From contig NC_052021.1 in assembly GCF_015832195.1 (NCBI RefSeq), positions 3,286,001 through 3,350,000 on the forward strand: a DNA stretch of 64,000 bases, in the 5' to 3' direction. The position numbers and the translations under genes are program-made. The notes beneath the pieces were generated by a model. That model did no database searches and was not told where the DNA came from. It worked only from the letters and a program-made list of their open reading frames with translations. Source of the DNA: Motacilla alba alba (lineage: Eukaryota > Chordata > Aves > Passeriformes > Motacillidae). Position 1 is the first letter of the stretch, and every line of letters begins with the position of its first letter. Shown one piece after another: positions 1 to 19,600 of this stretch.

Positions 1-813
1 TCTTATCTGTATTGCAGTCTCACAAACCCTGAGTTCTGCAGCACTTTACTAAGAAACTACAAAATGGAGACATATCTCTCTCTCTACAAGGCCTTCTAAG
101 GATAAACTGTTAAATTAAGAAATTAAAATATTTTTACTTTTAGCTCAATAACTAACTACTTGCGACTTCAATGTGGACTTTTTTATCAAATTACACAATA
201 TTACTTAAACTCAAGAAGAAGAAGGTGAAGAAGAAGGACTAGCTTCTGCTCTAAAATTTTTATTTTGCTTTATATATATTACTGTATTTTAAAATCTCAA
301 ACTTTTACATTTTTTACTATGTGATATTACCCACTTTTATTCAAACTACACTCCTGTAATCTTAGTTTGGTCATTTAATTTTTGGAAGCCTTTTCTGTGG
401 CTTCAGGTTAAGTGTTTTCTGGGGGTCACTGTCTGCCAGCACAGAAAGTCTGAAATTCTCAGTAACCAGTGGTCCAGCATGGATTGTTTGATATTGTCAT
501 TGCAAGTGTGCAGGCTTCAAATAAATGTATTTCACCTGTTTGCAGTGGTCCCCTGCATCTGAGGTCTGCTCACCTGGGAAATTTGTTTTCAGTCCCTTCC
601 TGTTGTGGGACTGGTGGGGCCAGGAGGGAGGCAGGAGGGGAGCAGAAGTACAGCTCACAGCCCACATCCTCAAGTGCCAAGGCTGAGTTTTGGAGCGTGC
701 AGATGAATTCTCTTCTGGCTGCAACTTTGGGCCAGTGAGTCGCTGTGTCATTTCCAGGAGTGTCCATGATCTGCTTTTCCCATCACCACGGGAGTGTCTT
801 TTCTCTGTCCTAG
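1..813 (+). other. MICU1: MICU1 intron, 3' portion
   Basis: AT-rich sequence leading to the acceptor at 811-813 (pyrimidine run then TAG). It contains a short GAA-rich stretch near 218-240. I see no further MICU1 exon or recognisable repeat. Confidence 0.7.
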
Positions 814-8796
<7,983 letters not shown>

Positions 8797-9516
8797 CAGG
8801 GCTGGGAAGGAGCACCCCCATTCCCTGGATCAGCCCCCGGGCACGGCAGGGTGGCACCAGGCTCTGGAGAGCCCAGGCCGGCTGTACCAGGAGGGTTTTG
8901 TCAGCCCAAGTCAGAAATCCACACCTGCTGTATTTGCTCGCTGCTGGCTCCTCCACCTTCCTCTCTCTCAGGAACAAGGAAAGGACTTCTACTGGCACCA
9001 CCTCCGTGGCACAATGCACTCTGATCCAGAGCTGGGCCCAAATCACCTTTATTTAATGCTATGAAAAATGGCATGGGGGGTTTATTCTGATTCTCAGCCT
9101 GCTCCTCGGAAAAGCCAGGCAATTCCTGGACATTCTGGATCCCAGGCCAGGGTTTCAGCCAGCCAAAAGCTCTGTGCTGCACCCGCTGCAGAGGGGCAGC
9201 TAAAAGCAGTGCAGCCCTCCTGCCTTGCACAAGCATCCAGCTGCAGGAGCTCCCTGCCTGATCTCCCGAATGGGGAATTGCACTGGGAAGGGGCTGGCAG
9301 GTGTGGTTTGCCTGGGGGCTGTCCTCTGTAAAAAATACCTTGTAAAGATGTTGCTCCCAGCAGCCTGGCTCTGTGTCTCCATTGCTCCACCTCCTCCCCC
9401 AGGGCTGGGGCTGAGGCACTGAACACGGGCAGTTTTGGGAATGGGGGGGAAACCACCATGATTTTCCAGGCTGGAAAGACAAAGGGGATCAGTTGCTCCT
9501 GGAATACTTTCTGTCC
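8797..9516 (+). other. MICU1: MICU1 3' untranslated region and flank
   Basis: Sequence directly after the MICU1 stop. No AATAAA or ATTAAA is visible before the CR1 at 9517, so the cleavage site cannot be placed. A non-canonical signal or a read-through 3' end would be needed. Confidence 0.5.
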
Positions 9517-9990
9517 CCAGCACAGGAAGGACGTGGAGCTGCTGCAGAGAGCCCAGAGAAAGCCACCAAGGTGCTCAGAGGGATGCAGCAGCTCTGCTGG
9601 GAGAGCTGGGATTGTTCAGCCTGGAGAGAAGCTCCAGGGTGACCTAATTGTGGCCTTCCAGTGCCTGAAGGAGGCGACAAGAAACATGGAGAGGGAATAT
9701 TGACAAAGGCATCGAGTGCCAGGGCACAGGGAATGGCTTCCCAGTGCCAGAGGGCAGGGATGGATGGGATATTGGGAAGAAATCCTTCCTTGGCAGGGTG
9801 GGCAGGCCCTGGCACAGGGTGCCCGGAGCAGCTGTGGCTGCCCCTGGATCCCTGGCAGTGCCCAAGGCCAGGCTGGACAGGGCTTGGAGCAGCCTGGGAC
9901 AGTGGAAGGTGTCCCTGCCATGGCAGGGGTGGCACTGGGTGGGATTTAAGGTCCCTTCCCACGCAATACCCAAACCATTGTAGTATTCCG
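9517..9990 (+). mobile_element. CR1 LINE 3' fragment between MICU1 and DNAJB12
   Basis: It starts in the CR1 segment GCACAGGAAGGACGTGGAGC and passes through GGCCTTCCAGTGCCTGAAGG. It then shares the GGCAGGCCCTGGCACAGG and GCCAAGGCCAGGCTGGAC blocks with the copies near 4757 and 12690. The terminus CCCAAACCATTGTAGTATTC is a decayed CR1 end. It ends about 620 bp before the DNAJB12 start codon. Confidence 0.9.
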
Positions 9991-10399
9991 TGGTTCACAC
10001 AGGGATATTGAGCCTGATCACTCCAGCCAGACTTCTCTTCCTCTTCCCCCTCATTTCCCTGGCTCCTTCGGGGCGGTGTGGGTGTGGGTCCCTGTGCTGT
10101 CACACACCTCACCCCACAGACCAAGGTGGGAGTGCAGGTCCGGCCCTTCCTGCCTCAGCTGTTCCTGCTCTCCCCTGCCTGCTCCCCATGGCCAGCCTCC
10201 GGGATCTGTCACCTGTCTCTGAATTCTCTTTCGGAATGAAGGTTGATCCTGACATCCCGAATGTGAAACAATGTGACACAGCCCCGAGCAGCCTCATCCC
10301 TCCTCAGGGTCCCCTTCAGCCCGTCCCGGGCACGCTCCCTGCACCCAGGACCCGTTCCAAGGGCAGGAAGCTCGCTGAGGAGGAGGCTCTAATCGGAGA

Positions 10400-10615
10400 G
10401 AACTACTGAAGGGCTTGTTGATGATGCTCCGGGGGTGCTCCCTGGCGTCCCCTGTCCCCGTCGGGGGCCGGCTGGCTCCCCAGCTCTCGCCCCGCGGGCA
10501 ATCCCCGCCCGTGCCCCGAACCCCGCCGGCCCGCCCGCCTGAGGGCAGGGCTCGGTGACGTCATCCACCCGCGCCCGGCCCCGCCCCGCCGCCCCCCCGC
10601 CCGGCCGCCGCCGCC
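10400..10615 (+). promoter_or_regulatory. DNAJB12: DNAJB12 promoter and leader with palindromic CRE
   Basis: A CpG-rich block immediately before the DNAJB12 start. A full palindromic cAMP response element TGACGTCA lies at 10556-10563, 53 bp before the ATG. It is followed by GC boxes (CCCCGCCCC near 10580). There is no TATA box, as expected of a housekeeping CpG promoter. CREB/ATF-family control is inferred from the motif alone. Confidence 0.75.
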
Positions 10616-13600
10616 ATGGAGTCGAACCGGGACGAGGCGGAGCGGTGCATTGGTATCGCGCTGGCCGCCATCAAAGCCAACCAGCCCGACAAGGCCCGCC
10701 GCTTCCTGGAGAAGGCGCAGCGCTTGTACCCCTCGCAGCGGGTCCGCGGTGAGCGCCGGGCCGGGGGCGCGGCGGGGGGCCCGGGGGAGCGCGGCCTGCG
10801 CGGCCGCCGCCGGGCCTGACCTCTCACCCTCACGGCGCCTGCGCAGTGCGCGCGGGGCACGCCGGGAAAGCGAGTTCATCGGGGCGGCCGGGGCTGTGTC
10901 CTGGGGTCTGGGGCCGCGGTACCGGCCGGGACCGGGCACCGATGGGCCAGGACCGGGTACTGTCGGCCCGCGGCCTCTGTCTTTAGCGGGGGCCCGCAGT
11001 GAGGAGGGCGCTGGGAAGGGAAGGGGGACCGGCTCCGCGCTGCTGTGGGAGCCCTGAGCCGCGGGCACAGCACCCGCTGCGGCTGGAGCAGCGCTGAGGG
11101 GAGGGAAGGAGCTTGCCAAGGCGAGAGGGAAGTTCCCGGGGGGCTTCGAAAAGCCCTTCTCCTCTTCCTATTCCTCCTTTCCTATACCTCTACTCGTTTT
11201 CCTGTTACACTCCCCCTCCTGTTGGTCTCCTCCTTATATTCCTCCTTTTTCTCTCCTATTCCTCCTTTCCTATTCCTCTTCTCCTGTTTCTGTCCCTCTC
11301 CTCCTTCTGTTCTTTTCCTCCTCCTCCTGTTCCTCTCTTCCTGTTTTTCTCCTCCTCCTCTTATTCCTGTTCCTCTCCTCCTCCCATTCCTCCCCTCCCT
11401 CTCCTGTTCCTCTCCTCCCTGTTCCTGCATTCCTCCTCGTGTTCCTTCTCTCCTCCTATTCCCCCTCATCCTTCCTCCTTTCCTCCCTCCATTCCTCCTC
11501 CTCTCCTCTTGCTGTTCCTCCTGTTTCCATCCTATTCCTCCTCTCCCTGCCCTGTTCCTGCTCCAGCAGTTGCCCTCTGCTTGCAGACAGACAGGCCGTG
11601 GCTGAGCCCACGCTCTCACACGTGGAACAAAACAATCCTCCCCAAGCCTTTCTGCCAGATTTTCATTTGTTTCTGTCATCTCCTGAAAGCTTTAATTCAT
11701 TTGGGAAGTGGTTTGTGAAAGCAGCCAAACTCAGTTCTTTCCCTGCATGTTCTTACATGGCAGAATATTATGCACAGGGCTGAAAGTTTAATTTTTTTTT
11801 TTATTTTTTTTTTCTTTGACCTCATCTGAGTTTGGATTCTTTGGCTGAGCTTTGCAGCTTGTTTGCCCCAAGGCTTTCTGTAACCCTCTTTTTGGTTGCA
11901 CCAGGCCTCTTCCCTGTGCCTCAAACGCAGCGTGTGCTGTGCTGTGGTTTTCCTCCCCTCCCTTTCCTCCGGAATTTATACTTTGGTGAAATTACTGGGT
12001 AGGAAAAGCGACTTTTGGAGGAAGGCAGAGCCAGCAGGGAGGGTTAATGTTAAACACAGCGTGCTGATGTGTGACCAGACCCGAGCAGTTTCTCATCCAA
12101 GGACCCTGTGCTGCGTGTCCTGCTGGCTCTGCACTTGGGGAATGCTGCCAGAGATCCTGGTCCCTGAGCCTCTGAGGAGCTCCTGGGAAATCTCTTCCCC
12201 TGGAGTTCCCCAGCGTTTGGCAACACTCAGCGACGTGGCCCTGCTCAGCCAGCGCTGCAAACTCTGACCCTGGCTGGGCTTTTTGGGATCAGGGAAGGGT
12301 TTTGCAAGGGGATTGCAGCAAAAATCTCCTGTGTCAGGGCACGCTGGCTGAGACACACTCACACTCTGTCACCTTTCAGTGGCAGTGGGGAAAATTTATG
12401 GGAAGTTGGGCAAATGTTGGCTAATAAGGGAGGAAGAGTGCTCCATGGCACGTGCTGGGCAGGAACCGAGTTGGCAGAGCTGGAACCTCGTTCTGCACTC
12501 TGCTTCAGTCGTCCCTGAGCTGGTGCTGTGCTGGGGCTGCACAGAGGATGCAAAAAGCAGCAGCTTTGGGTCTGCACGGCAAAATGGGCCTGAGCTGTGG
12601 GCAGCTGTGGGTTCCCGTGCTTGGGTTTGGGAAATGCACTCTGGGCAGCAGGAGACAGGAGGATTCTGCCCCTGTGCTCAGGTGAGAGCCCACCTGCAGA
12701 GCTGCCCCAGCACAGGAGGGATCTGGAGCTGCTGCAGGGAGGCCATGGAGCTGCTGAGGGGGCTGGAACACCTCCCCTGTGGGGCCAGGCTGGGAGAGCT
12801 GGGGCTGTGAGAAGGGTGTGGGGAGACCTCACAGCTCCTTCCAGGGCATGAAGGAGCTACAAGAACATTTGAGAGGAATTTCATCAGGAGTGGAGTGGCA
12901 GGACAAGGAGAATGGCTTCCCACTGCCAGAGGGCAGGGCTGGATGGGATATTGGGAAGGAATTGTTCCCTGGCAGGGTGGGCAGGCCCTGGCACAGGGTG
13001 CCCAGAGCAGCTGTGGCTGCCCCTGGATCCCTGGCAGTGCCCAAGGCCAGGCTGGACACTGGAGCCTGGAGCAGCCTGGGACGGTGGAAGGTGTCCCTGC
13101 CCATGGCAGGGGGTGGGAATGGGTGGGCTTTGAGATCTCTTCCCGCCCAAGCTGTTCAGGGATCAAAATCTCCTGGTAAGCTGAAGGGAATGAAGCCCAA
13201 AGCAGCAGGAAGGGGGGTAGGTGGGGGAACAGCCTCATGAGGTGAAATTTAAAATCACCTGGCAGATTGCTCCAGGTTTGGAAGGAGCAAAACCAAAGAC
13301 TGTAATTCAGTGAACACTGAAGCATTGGAAATGTGAGTGGGGGAAAAATTACTTGTGTAAAATAAATTAATTTTAAATTTGTGAAGCCCCCAAGCCCAAA
13401 GGCTCATCCAGTGAGTTACTGCTCCTTAGCCCACTGTCCTTTGCATCCCTCATCCTCTATTGGCTTTTGGATTCCTGAGTGGATTTTTGTGCCCCCTCTG
13501 AGCACTGGGGCCAGATAGGATATCTTGGCTCATCTCTTGGCCTGCAAGTGTTGTTTGCACTTGCCTGGAGAAGGTGATACCCCATAGTGCAAGGTCTGTG

Positions 13601-16600
13601 GTGTGCAATCCATGGGAGGAGGTGGAACGTCCTTCCCAGTTCTGGGCTCTGGATAAAGGACTGCAAGCTCAGGATCCTGGGGCCTGTGTAAATACCCTTG
13701 GCTGGGTTTCACTGTGGCGTGTGCGCCTGTTCTCTTGAATGGGGGTGAAGAAATCAGTCTGTGCTTGGTTTAAAAAGCAGTTTTAAAAGATGGTGCTGTG
13801 CAGCTGCCAGGGAAATGCACGATGGAAGGATGCTTGGAGTCTCCCTCCATTGTGTCACGCGGGTGCTTAGGCCAGGCCTGGGTGGTGGAGAGGATGGAAG
13901 ATGGTGCCTGAGCCTTGCAAGGAGGAGAAGAAAAGGGAAGGTGAATCTGTACCCCGGTAACTGAGGGAGGATGGGTTTCACAGCTGCTCCCAGTCCACAG
14001 TGACGGGAGAACAAAGCGCCCGTGTGAGGAGCTGGCAGCCAGCAGTGCTGCAGCTCTGTCCCCAAAAGGGGAGTGTCCCCCTGGGATTGGCAGCCTACAG
14101 AATTATTTTCTAAGCTCTCTAAAGATATGGCATCGTCACATCACTTCCCCAGCGCTGCAGGCTCTCAAAAGCAGGACATAAAGAAGAATAAAACACTTTA
14201 TAATCTGCTAGAAGACAAATTTGGACATGCTTTGCTGTTGAGGAGAGATGGAAGGGAAAAAAGGACAGGGATACACTGCTTTGCTGATCTGCTGTGGCTC
14301 CTGGACTGTCTGTCTGGGTGGTCCTGGGGTTTTTGTGGAGGTTGTGTGTGTTGGGAGGAGCAGAATGTCTTCAGGAGTGGCCCTCGCACCTGGGTGAGAA
14401 GCAACAGGAGCTGAAAGATTACGTGGGAGGAAAGGTGAGGGTCTTCCTGGGGAAGGAGGGGAAGGTGGGAGAGATGAAGAGGAATCTCTTCATGGGAGAG
14501 CGGGAAGGGCAGGTTGAGCTTGGTGCTTTCTTCTCTATGTTTTTGTTTCTCTCTTTTCAGTTCTGCTTGAGTCACTCAACAAGAACGAGCAGTCAGCCAA
14601 TGGCCAGTCCCAGCCCAGGGACTCCTCAAACCCTCAATTCAGGAAAATGAGTGGAGATTTCCCATCAGCCAACGGAGAGGCTGGGGGGGAGGCCCCCAAG
14701 GGCTACACTCAGGACCAGCTGGATGCAGTGAAGAGGTTTGTGCACAGCTCTCGGGGGCATTTGTTTGACTCTGTCACTCTCTCTTCACTCTACCAGTCTG
14801 CTTTTCACAGTATTTTAAAGATTTCAGCTTTGAACCATATGGAATAGTGTTAAGAGCATGCCCAGGAGGATTTGTAGCTCTAGCAGCCCTGGTAGGCAGC
14901 TGGCTTGGGTCTGCTCGTTTTCCAAACCTTGTTTCAAGCTTCCCTTTATTCCTTTCTCCCATTTGCCCATCCTGGAAGCTGAAGGACTGAACTGCAGAGG
15001 CAGTCACTTGGTAAACTTTGTTTAAGGTTATGGGCATGGCCTGAATTGTGCAAGAACCACTTCAAGGGACTTGCAGGAATGCTTGTTATGTCATCCACTT
15101 CTCCAAAAACCCAGCCTGCTGGATTCTGTCTCATCATGTGAGAAGCAGAAGCCTTGGCTGGGCTGAGTGTGCCCAGGAAGAACGGGCTGCACACCCTGGG
15201 CTGCTCCCTCCTTCCTTCTCTGGAATTCAGCTGATGAAAGTTTTACATCTGGGAATTAGCTGAGCACAGAGTGAGGTGGGGAGGGAAAGACCAATATCCT
15301 TCAGGTGCTGTAGCCCTTCCCAAACAGCCTCCAACACCTGAACGTGATGAATGTGAGGGTTATTTGCCAGTCACATTGCTGTGTGGCTCTGAGGGAAGGC
15401 CCTTCCTCCTCCACTGGCCCGACTCGTTCTGTGCTGGGTCACCCTCTGGGAGCAGGGGCTGAGTAATCCAGACATCCCTGAGCAACACCCATCGAAACCG
15501 TGCTGCCTCAAGAGTCTCAGAGCTGACAAGGATTCAAGACAAGGAGGTTTTTACTCCTGGAACTCAGTGTTTTCTCCCCTCTCCCCTGGCAGGGTAAAGC
15601 AGTGCAAAGATTACTATGAAATTCTGGGAGTCAACAGAGAAGCTTCCGATGAGGATCTGAAAAAGGCCTACAGGAAACTGGCCCTGAAGTTCCACCCGGA
15701 CAAGAACCATGCACCAGGGGCCACAGAGGCATTCAAAGGTAAAGCCAGCTCCAGATTTGTGGTTTGCCCCCAAATCTCACCGAGAGAACCCTTAAAAACA
15801 ACCCCACGAGTCAGGCAGAGTGAAATAAAGCTGCTCTTTGTGAAGCTGTCTCCCTTCAGAGCTGGCCGTGTCATTACCAAAGTGTGAGCTTAAAATAATA
15901 AACACAGGCTGGCATGGTGGGACTCAGCTCTGCTGGCTGGGTTAAGGAGAAGCCTTCCTTCTCTTTCTCCCAGCAGCCCTTCCCTGTGTGTTGCTCCAAG
16001 CTCCTGCCTCGCTGCTCAGGAGGGAATTCTGTCACGATTAACCCAGTTAACTTGTGCAGCACCAGAGGCAGACTCAGAGCTCACAAACCCCTCAGGAGGA
16101 ACATTCCTGGAAACACCCAACCATTTGTGGATGGAATTGGTGGATAGAAATCCCAGGGGGAAGTTTCTAGGGTGGAACTGCAGCAGCCATACAAGTGAGC
16201 CCAGGCAGAACTCAGAAAAGGAGCTCTGGTGCTGCTGCAAAGAGCCCAATTCTCAGAGCCTCTCTATAAATGCAGCAGGCATGTTTCCTGGGTAATAAGA
16301 AACCTAAAGATTGGAGTAATTTTCCAAGAGAGATGCTATTGCTTGGAACGTATAATCCCATTTTTCCCTGCAAGCTGTGGAAGTTTGATTATTATCATTA
16401 AGCTAAACACAGAACTCCTTGGTGCCAGTCGTACAGCACTGGTTTGGAAGCCATTAAAATCATCTGATTCTGGCCACTTTTTAGAAAGAAGTTCTTTACT
16501 CAAGACAGTGCTGAAGCTCTGGCACATGGAAGCTGTGGCTGCCCCTGGATCCCTGGAAGTTTTCTAGACCAGTTTGGACAGGGCTTGGAGCAACCTAGGA

Positions 16601-19600
16601 TATTGGAAGGTGTCCCTGCCCGTGGCAGGGGATGGATCTTTAGGGCACCTTCCACCCCAAAGCAGCCTGATTTTGGGAGTGAAATGCATGAGACCTTTGC
16701 TGGAGCAGGGAGCAGGGCAGGCCTGGTGTGAGTGTACCGGTACAGTATTCAGGTGAGCTCCTCACAGACGCAAATTCAGCAGTAAAAGTCTTAGGTAAGG
16801 TTTGTTCAAGCCTTTTAAGACTTAAATCCTTGCCTGATAAGTGTTAGCAAATAGTGACTGACCCCCAGCTACCTGGGAGAGCCCGTGCTGGTGTGGGGGG
16901 CAGATGAAAGGGCATCTGCACACAGCTATCAGCTCTGCCTGTGCAGTGCTGCTGCTGCACAGCTCATCCTTGGATCCCTCAGTGGCCAAAGGCAGGTTTC
17001 CTCACCTGTAATCTTGAATAATGATGTTTGCCCAAGGCTTTGGCAGGAGTTACGTGCCAGAAGTGGAGCGTTAAGCAAAGTGCCCTTTATCCCCCACTGC
17101 GGGGTTATCTCCTCCAGGCCTTGCCTCCATGGCTTCCTGTCCTTCAGCCCCTGAGCTGAGCTGAAGTCCACCTGCTTGGCTCCAGAGGGTGAGGGGGGAA
17201 ACGTGCCCCGCTGTGAGGATATGAGTTAATTTTTCCTGATGTTGATGTATTAGCTGAAGTCCTGGCATTCGCCTTCCCAGTGAGCGCCGATAAGGTGCTC
17301 TGCTGAGCCCGTGTCTCAGTGTACAGTTCCAGCTGGCTGCCGGCTGTCTCGTGGCAGATCTGCATCACTGCCTGTCTGCTCCTGGAAAAAGCCTTGAGCC
17401 TGGCTACTTGGAGCTGAAATCCTGCTTTGGAATGAGGCATTTCTTGGGCTTTGTCAGCACAAAGTCAGGCAGTGAACAAACCCTGAACCTCTCCGTTGTC
17501 GTTGGTTCCCTTGTTCTTTCCAGCTGTGTGGTTGATACACTCCGAGTCAGTCCTTGTCCACCAGCTTCCCTGCCTGGCTCTAGAAATGTTTGCTCTGGGT
17601 GCACTAATTATAACCAAGAAGGAGAAGGAGTGTATTGACATTACATCCTCTGCCCTCCAAATCTCCACTCCAAGAAGAAACCGTACACCTCCATCTGATC
17701 ATGGGGGAAATGTCAAATTTGGAGCTGATCTCCTCCAAATGGGCACGTTATCCCCCTTTTCCCCCTTTCCCATCCCTTCTGCCCCTGCCTTGTACACACC
17801 AGGCAGCTGCTGCCGTGGGCCTTTCGGGTCCTTGCGACGAAGGGAGGCCTGGGGTGGCTTGGTGCAGAGGGCAGTGGGAAGCTGGAATGTGTGGAGAGGT
17901 GAGTACAGAAACAGGAGGGTGGCAGACAGACATTCTGGGAAAAGGGCTCAAACTCCTGAGGCTGGAAGGAGAGGGACCTAGGGACCTGGCAGGGGTCTAG
18001 TTCCAGTACATTTCCACCCTCACAGGCACTGGTTAACAGTCCTTGTAATTATGCACCTTGCATGTGGCATCTGGAAGGAAGTGCTGAAACTCTTAGCTGA
18101 TGGATGCAACTTCTGGCTAATGTTTCCTTAGCAGCTTTTATGGAAAGTTTTAAAGTCCCTTTCAGGGATTTAGCACATATTTAAATTCTTTGCAGTTTCA
18201 GTTGTAGGCTCTGACAATAAATTCCCTTAATGCCACTTCTGAATAAAATTTGTCAACTAAAATGGGATTTCCCTACACGGCTGAGGGGTTTCTCTGGGGA
18301 CGTGCACCAAACCGTTATCAGTCATATCATCGCTTCCTCATTTGAATTAATTAAGGAATTTTTCACTGAGTGTGGTTTCCTCCTGCCTGGATTTGCCCGA
18401 GCCGTGTGCCAGGTACCCGTTGCAGAGACGTGGGCAGCCGGATCCCTCGCTTTGTACGATGAGAAAGGCAGATGCTGGCAGTTTGCGGGCTGCAGGTGGG
18501 AGGAAGGAGCTAACGCTTCCCCCTTGTCCGTGTCACAGCCATCGGGAACGCGTACGCCGTGCTCAGCAACCCCGAGAAGAGGAAGCAGTACGACCAGTTC
18601 GGGGACGAGAAGCTCAACCCCGCCCGCCACGGCCACAGCCACGCCGACTTCCACCGCGGCTTCGAGGCGGACATCTCCCCCGAGGACCTCTTCAACATGT
18701 TCTTTGGGGGTGGCTTTCCCTCTAGTAAGCACCTTCAATCTGCCTTTCTCGCGTGGGGCCTCGTCCTTTGGGTGCAGCTGGGGGTCTTTAGGCTGCCCTG
18801 GGTTTGGTGGGGGGGGAGTTCTCCTTCACGTGTGGCCAAAACACCTCGAGTTTCTTGAACGGTTCATCTTTGGAGAGCTCAGCAACCATCAGAGCTGGAC
18901 TTCTTCCCAGCCTCAGGTGTTTTGTTTGCATGATGGCAACTTCAGCTGCTGTTAGGTTGGGTTGAATGCTAGAACAAAAAGTGACTTGTTTTAAGGGTTG
19001 TTGTGAAAATAATCCTGTTTTGAGGAAGGCTTTTCTGCCTGGTGGTTTTGGAATTTAAATCTTCTTATCAGAGCAAACTGTGGTAACACCTGGGCCTTGT
19101 TCTTGATCTCTGTTTGCTCCACCACGCAGCTAGAACAGGTTCTCCAAGATCAGTGGCCACTTCCTTCTCTCCCCTGTGTCCCATAAAAAAAAGAAAAATA
19201 ATATTTCTACACCATAATTTAGACCTTGTGGATTGAAAAATAAATCTGCATCCTGTCTGTCCACAATGCTGATCATGGCTTGGGGAGCAGGAAAGAATCT
19301 GTTCCTTTACTTGCTCAAAAGACACAGATTCCATGTGAGGAGAAGGGTATTTGGGAAGACTCCTTTGTATTTGTTCCAGTCAGATCTCACTGGGAGGGGA
19401 CACAGGGCTTCTTGACCTCTGTGGACCGACTTGCAAAAAAAAAAATTGTTTCAGTTAAGAAAATTCACTCTGGTAGCTCTTTCCTGTCTGGAGTCTAAGC
19501 ACTAACACCCCAACACCAGTGGCTCAAAAGCATCTGGAAGCCTTTTGCAGCATTTGTGCTCTGCCTGGCAGAGAGGCCAAGAAGCTGCTCCTGCAAGAAC

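Larger units (their letters stand above)
10749..14560 (+). other. DNAJB12: DNAJB12 intron 1, 3.8 kb
   Basis: Donor GTGAGC at 10749, acceptor CTCTTTTCAG ending at 14560. The first 300 bp continue the CpG-rich promoter region. A pyrimidine-rich tract (11130-11575) and a CR1 (about 12690-13155) follow. Nothing else is recognised. Confidence 0.75.

Noticed and set aside
11045..11718. Open frames of about 165-200 codons on both strands in DNAJB12 intron 1
   Set aside because: They translate the pyrimidine-rich tract into low-complexity Ser/Pro/Leu or Arg/Glu/Gly peptides. They have no domain or splice support.
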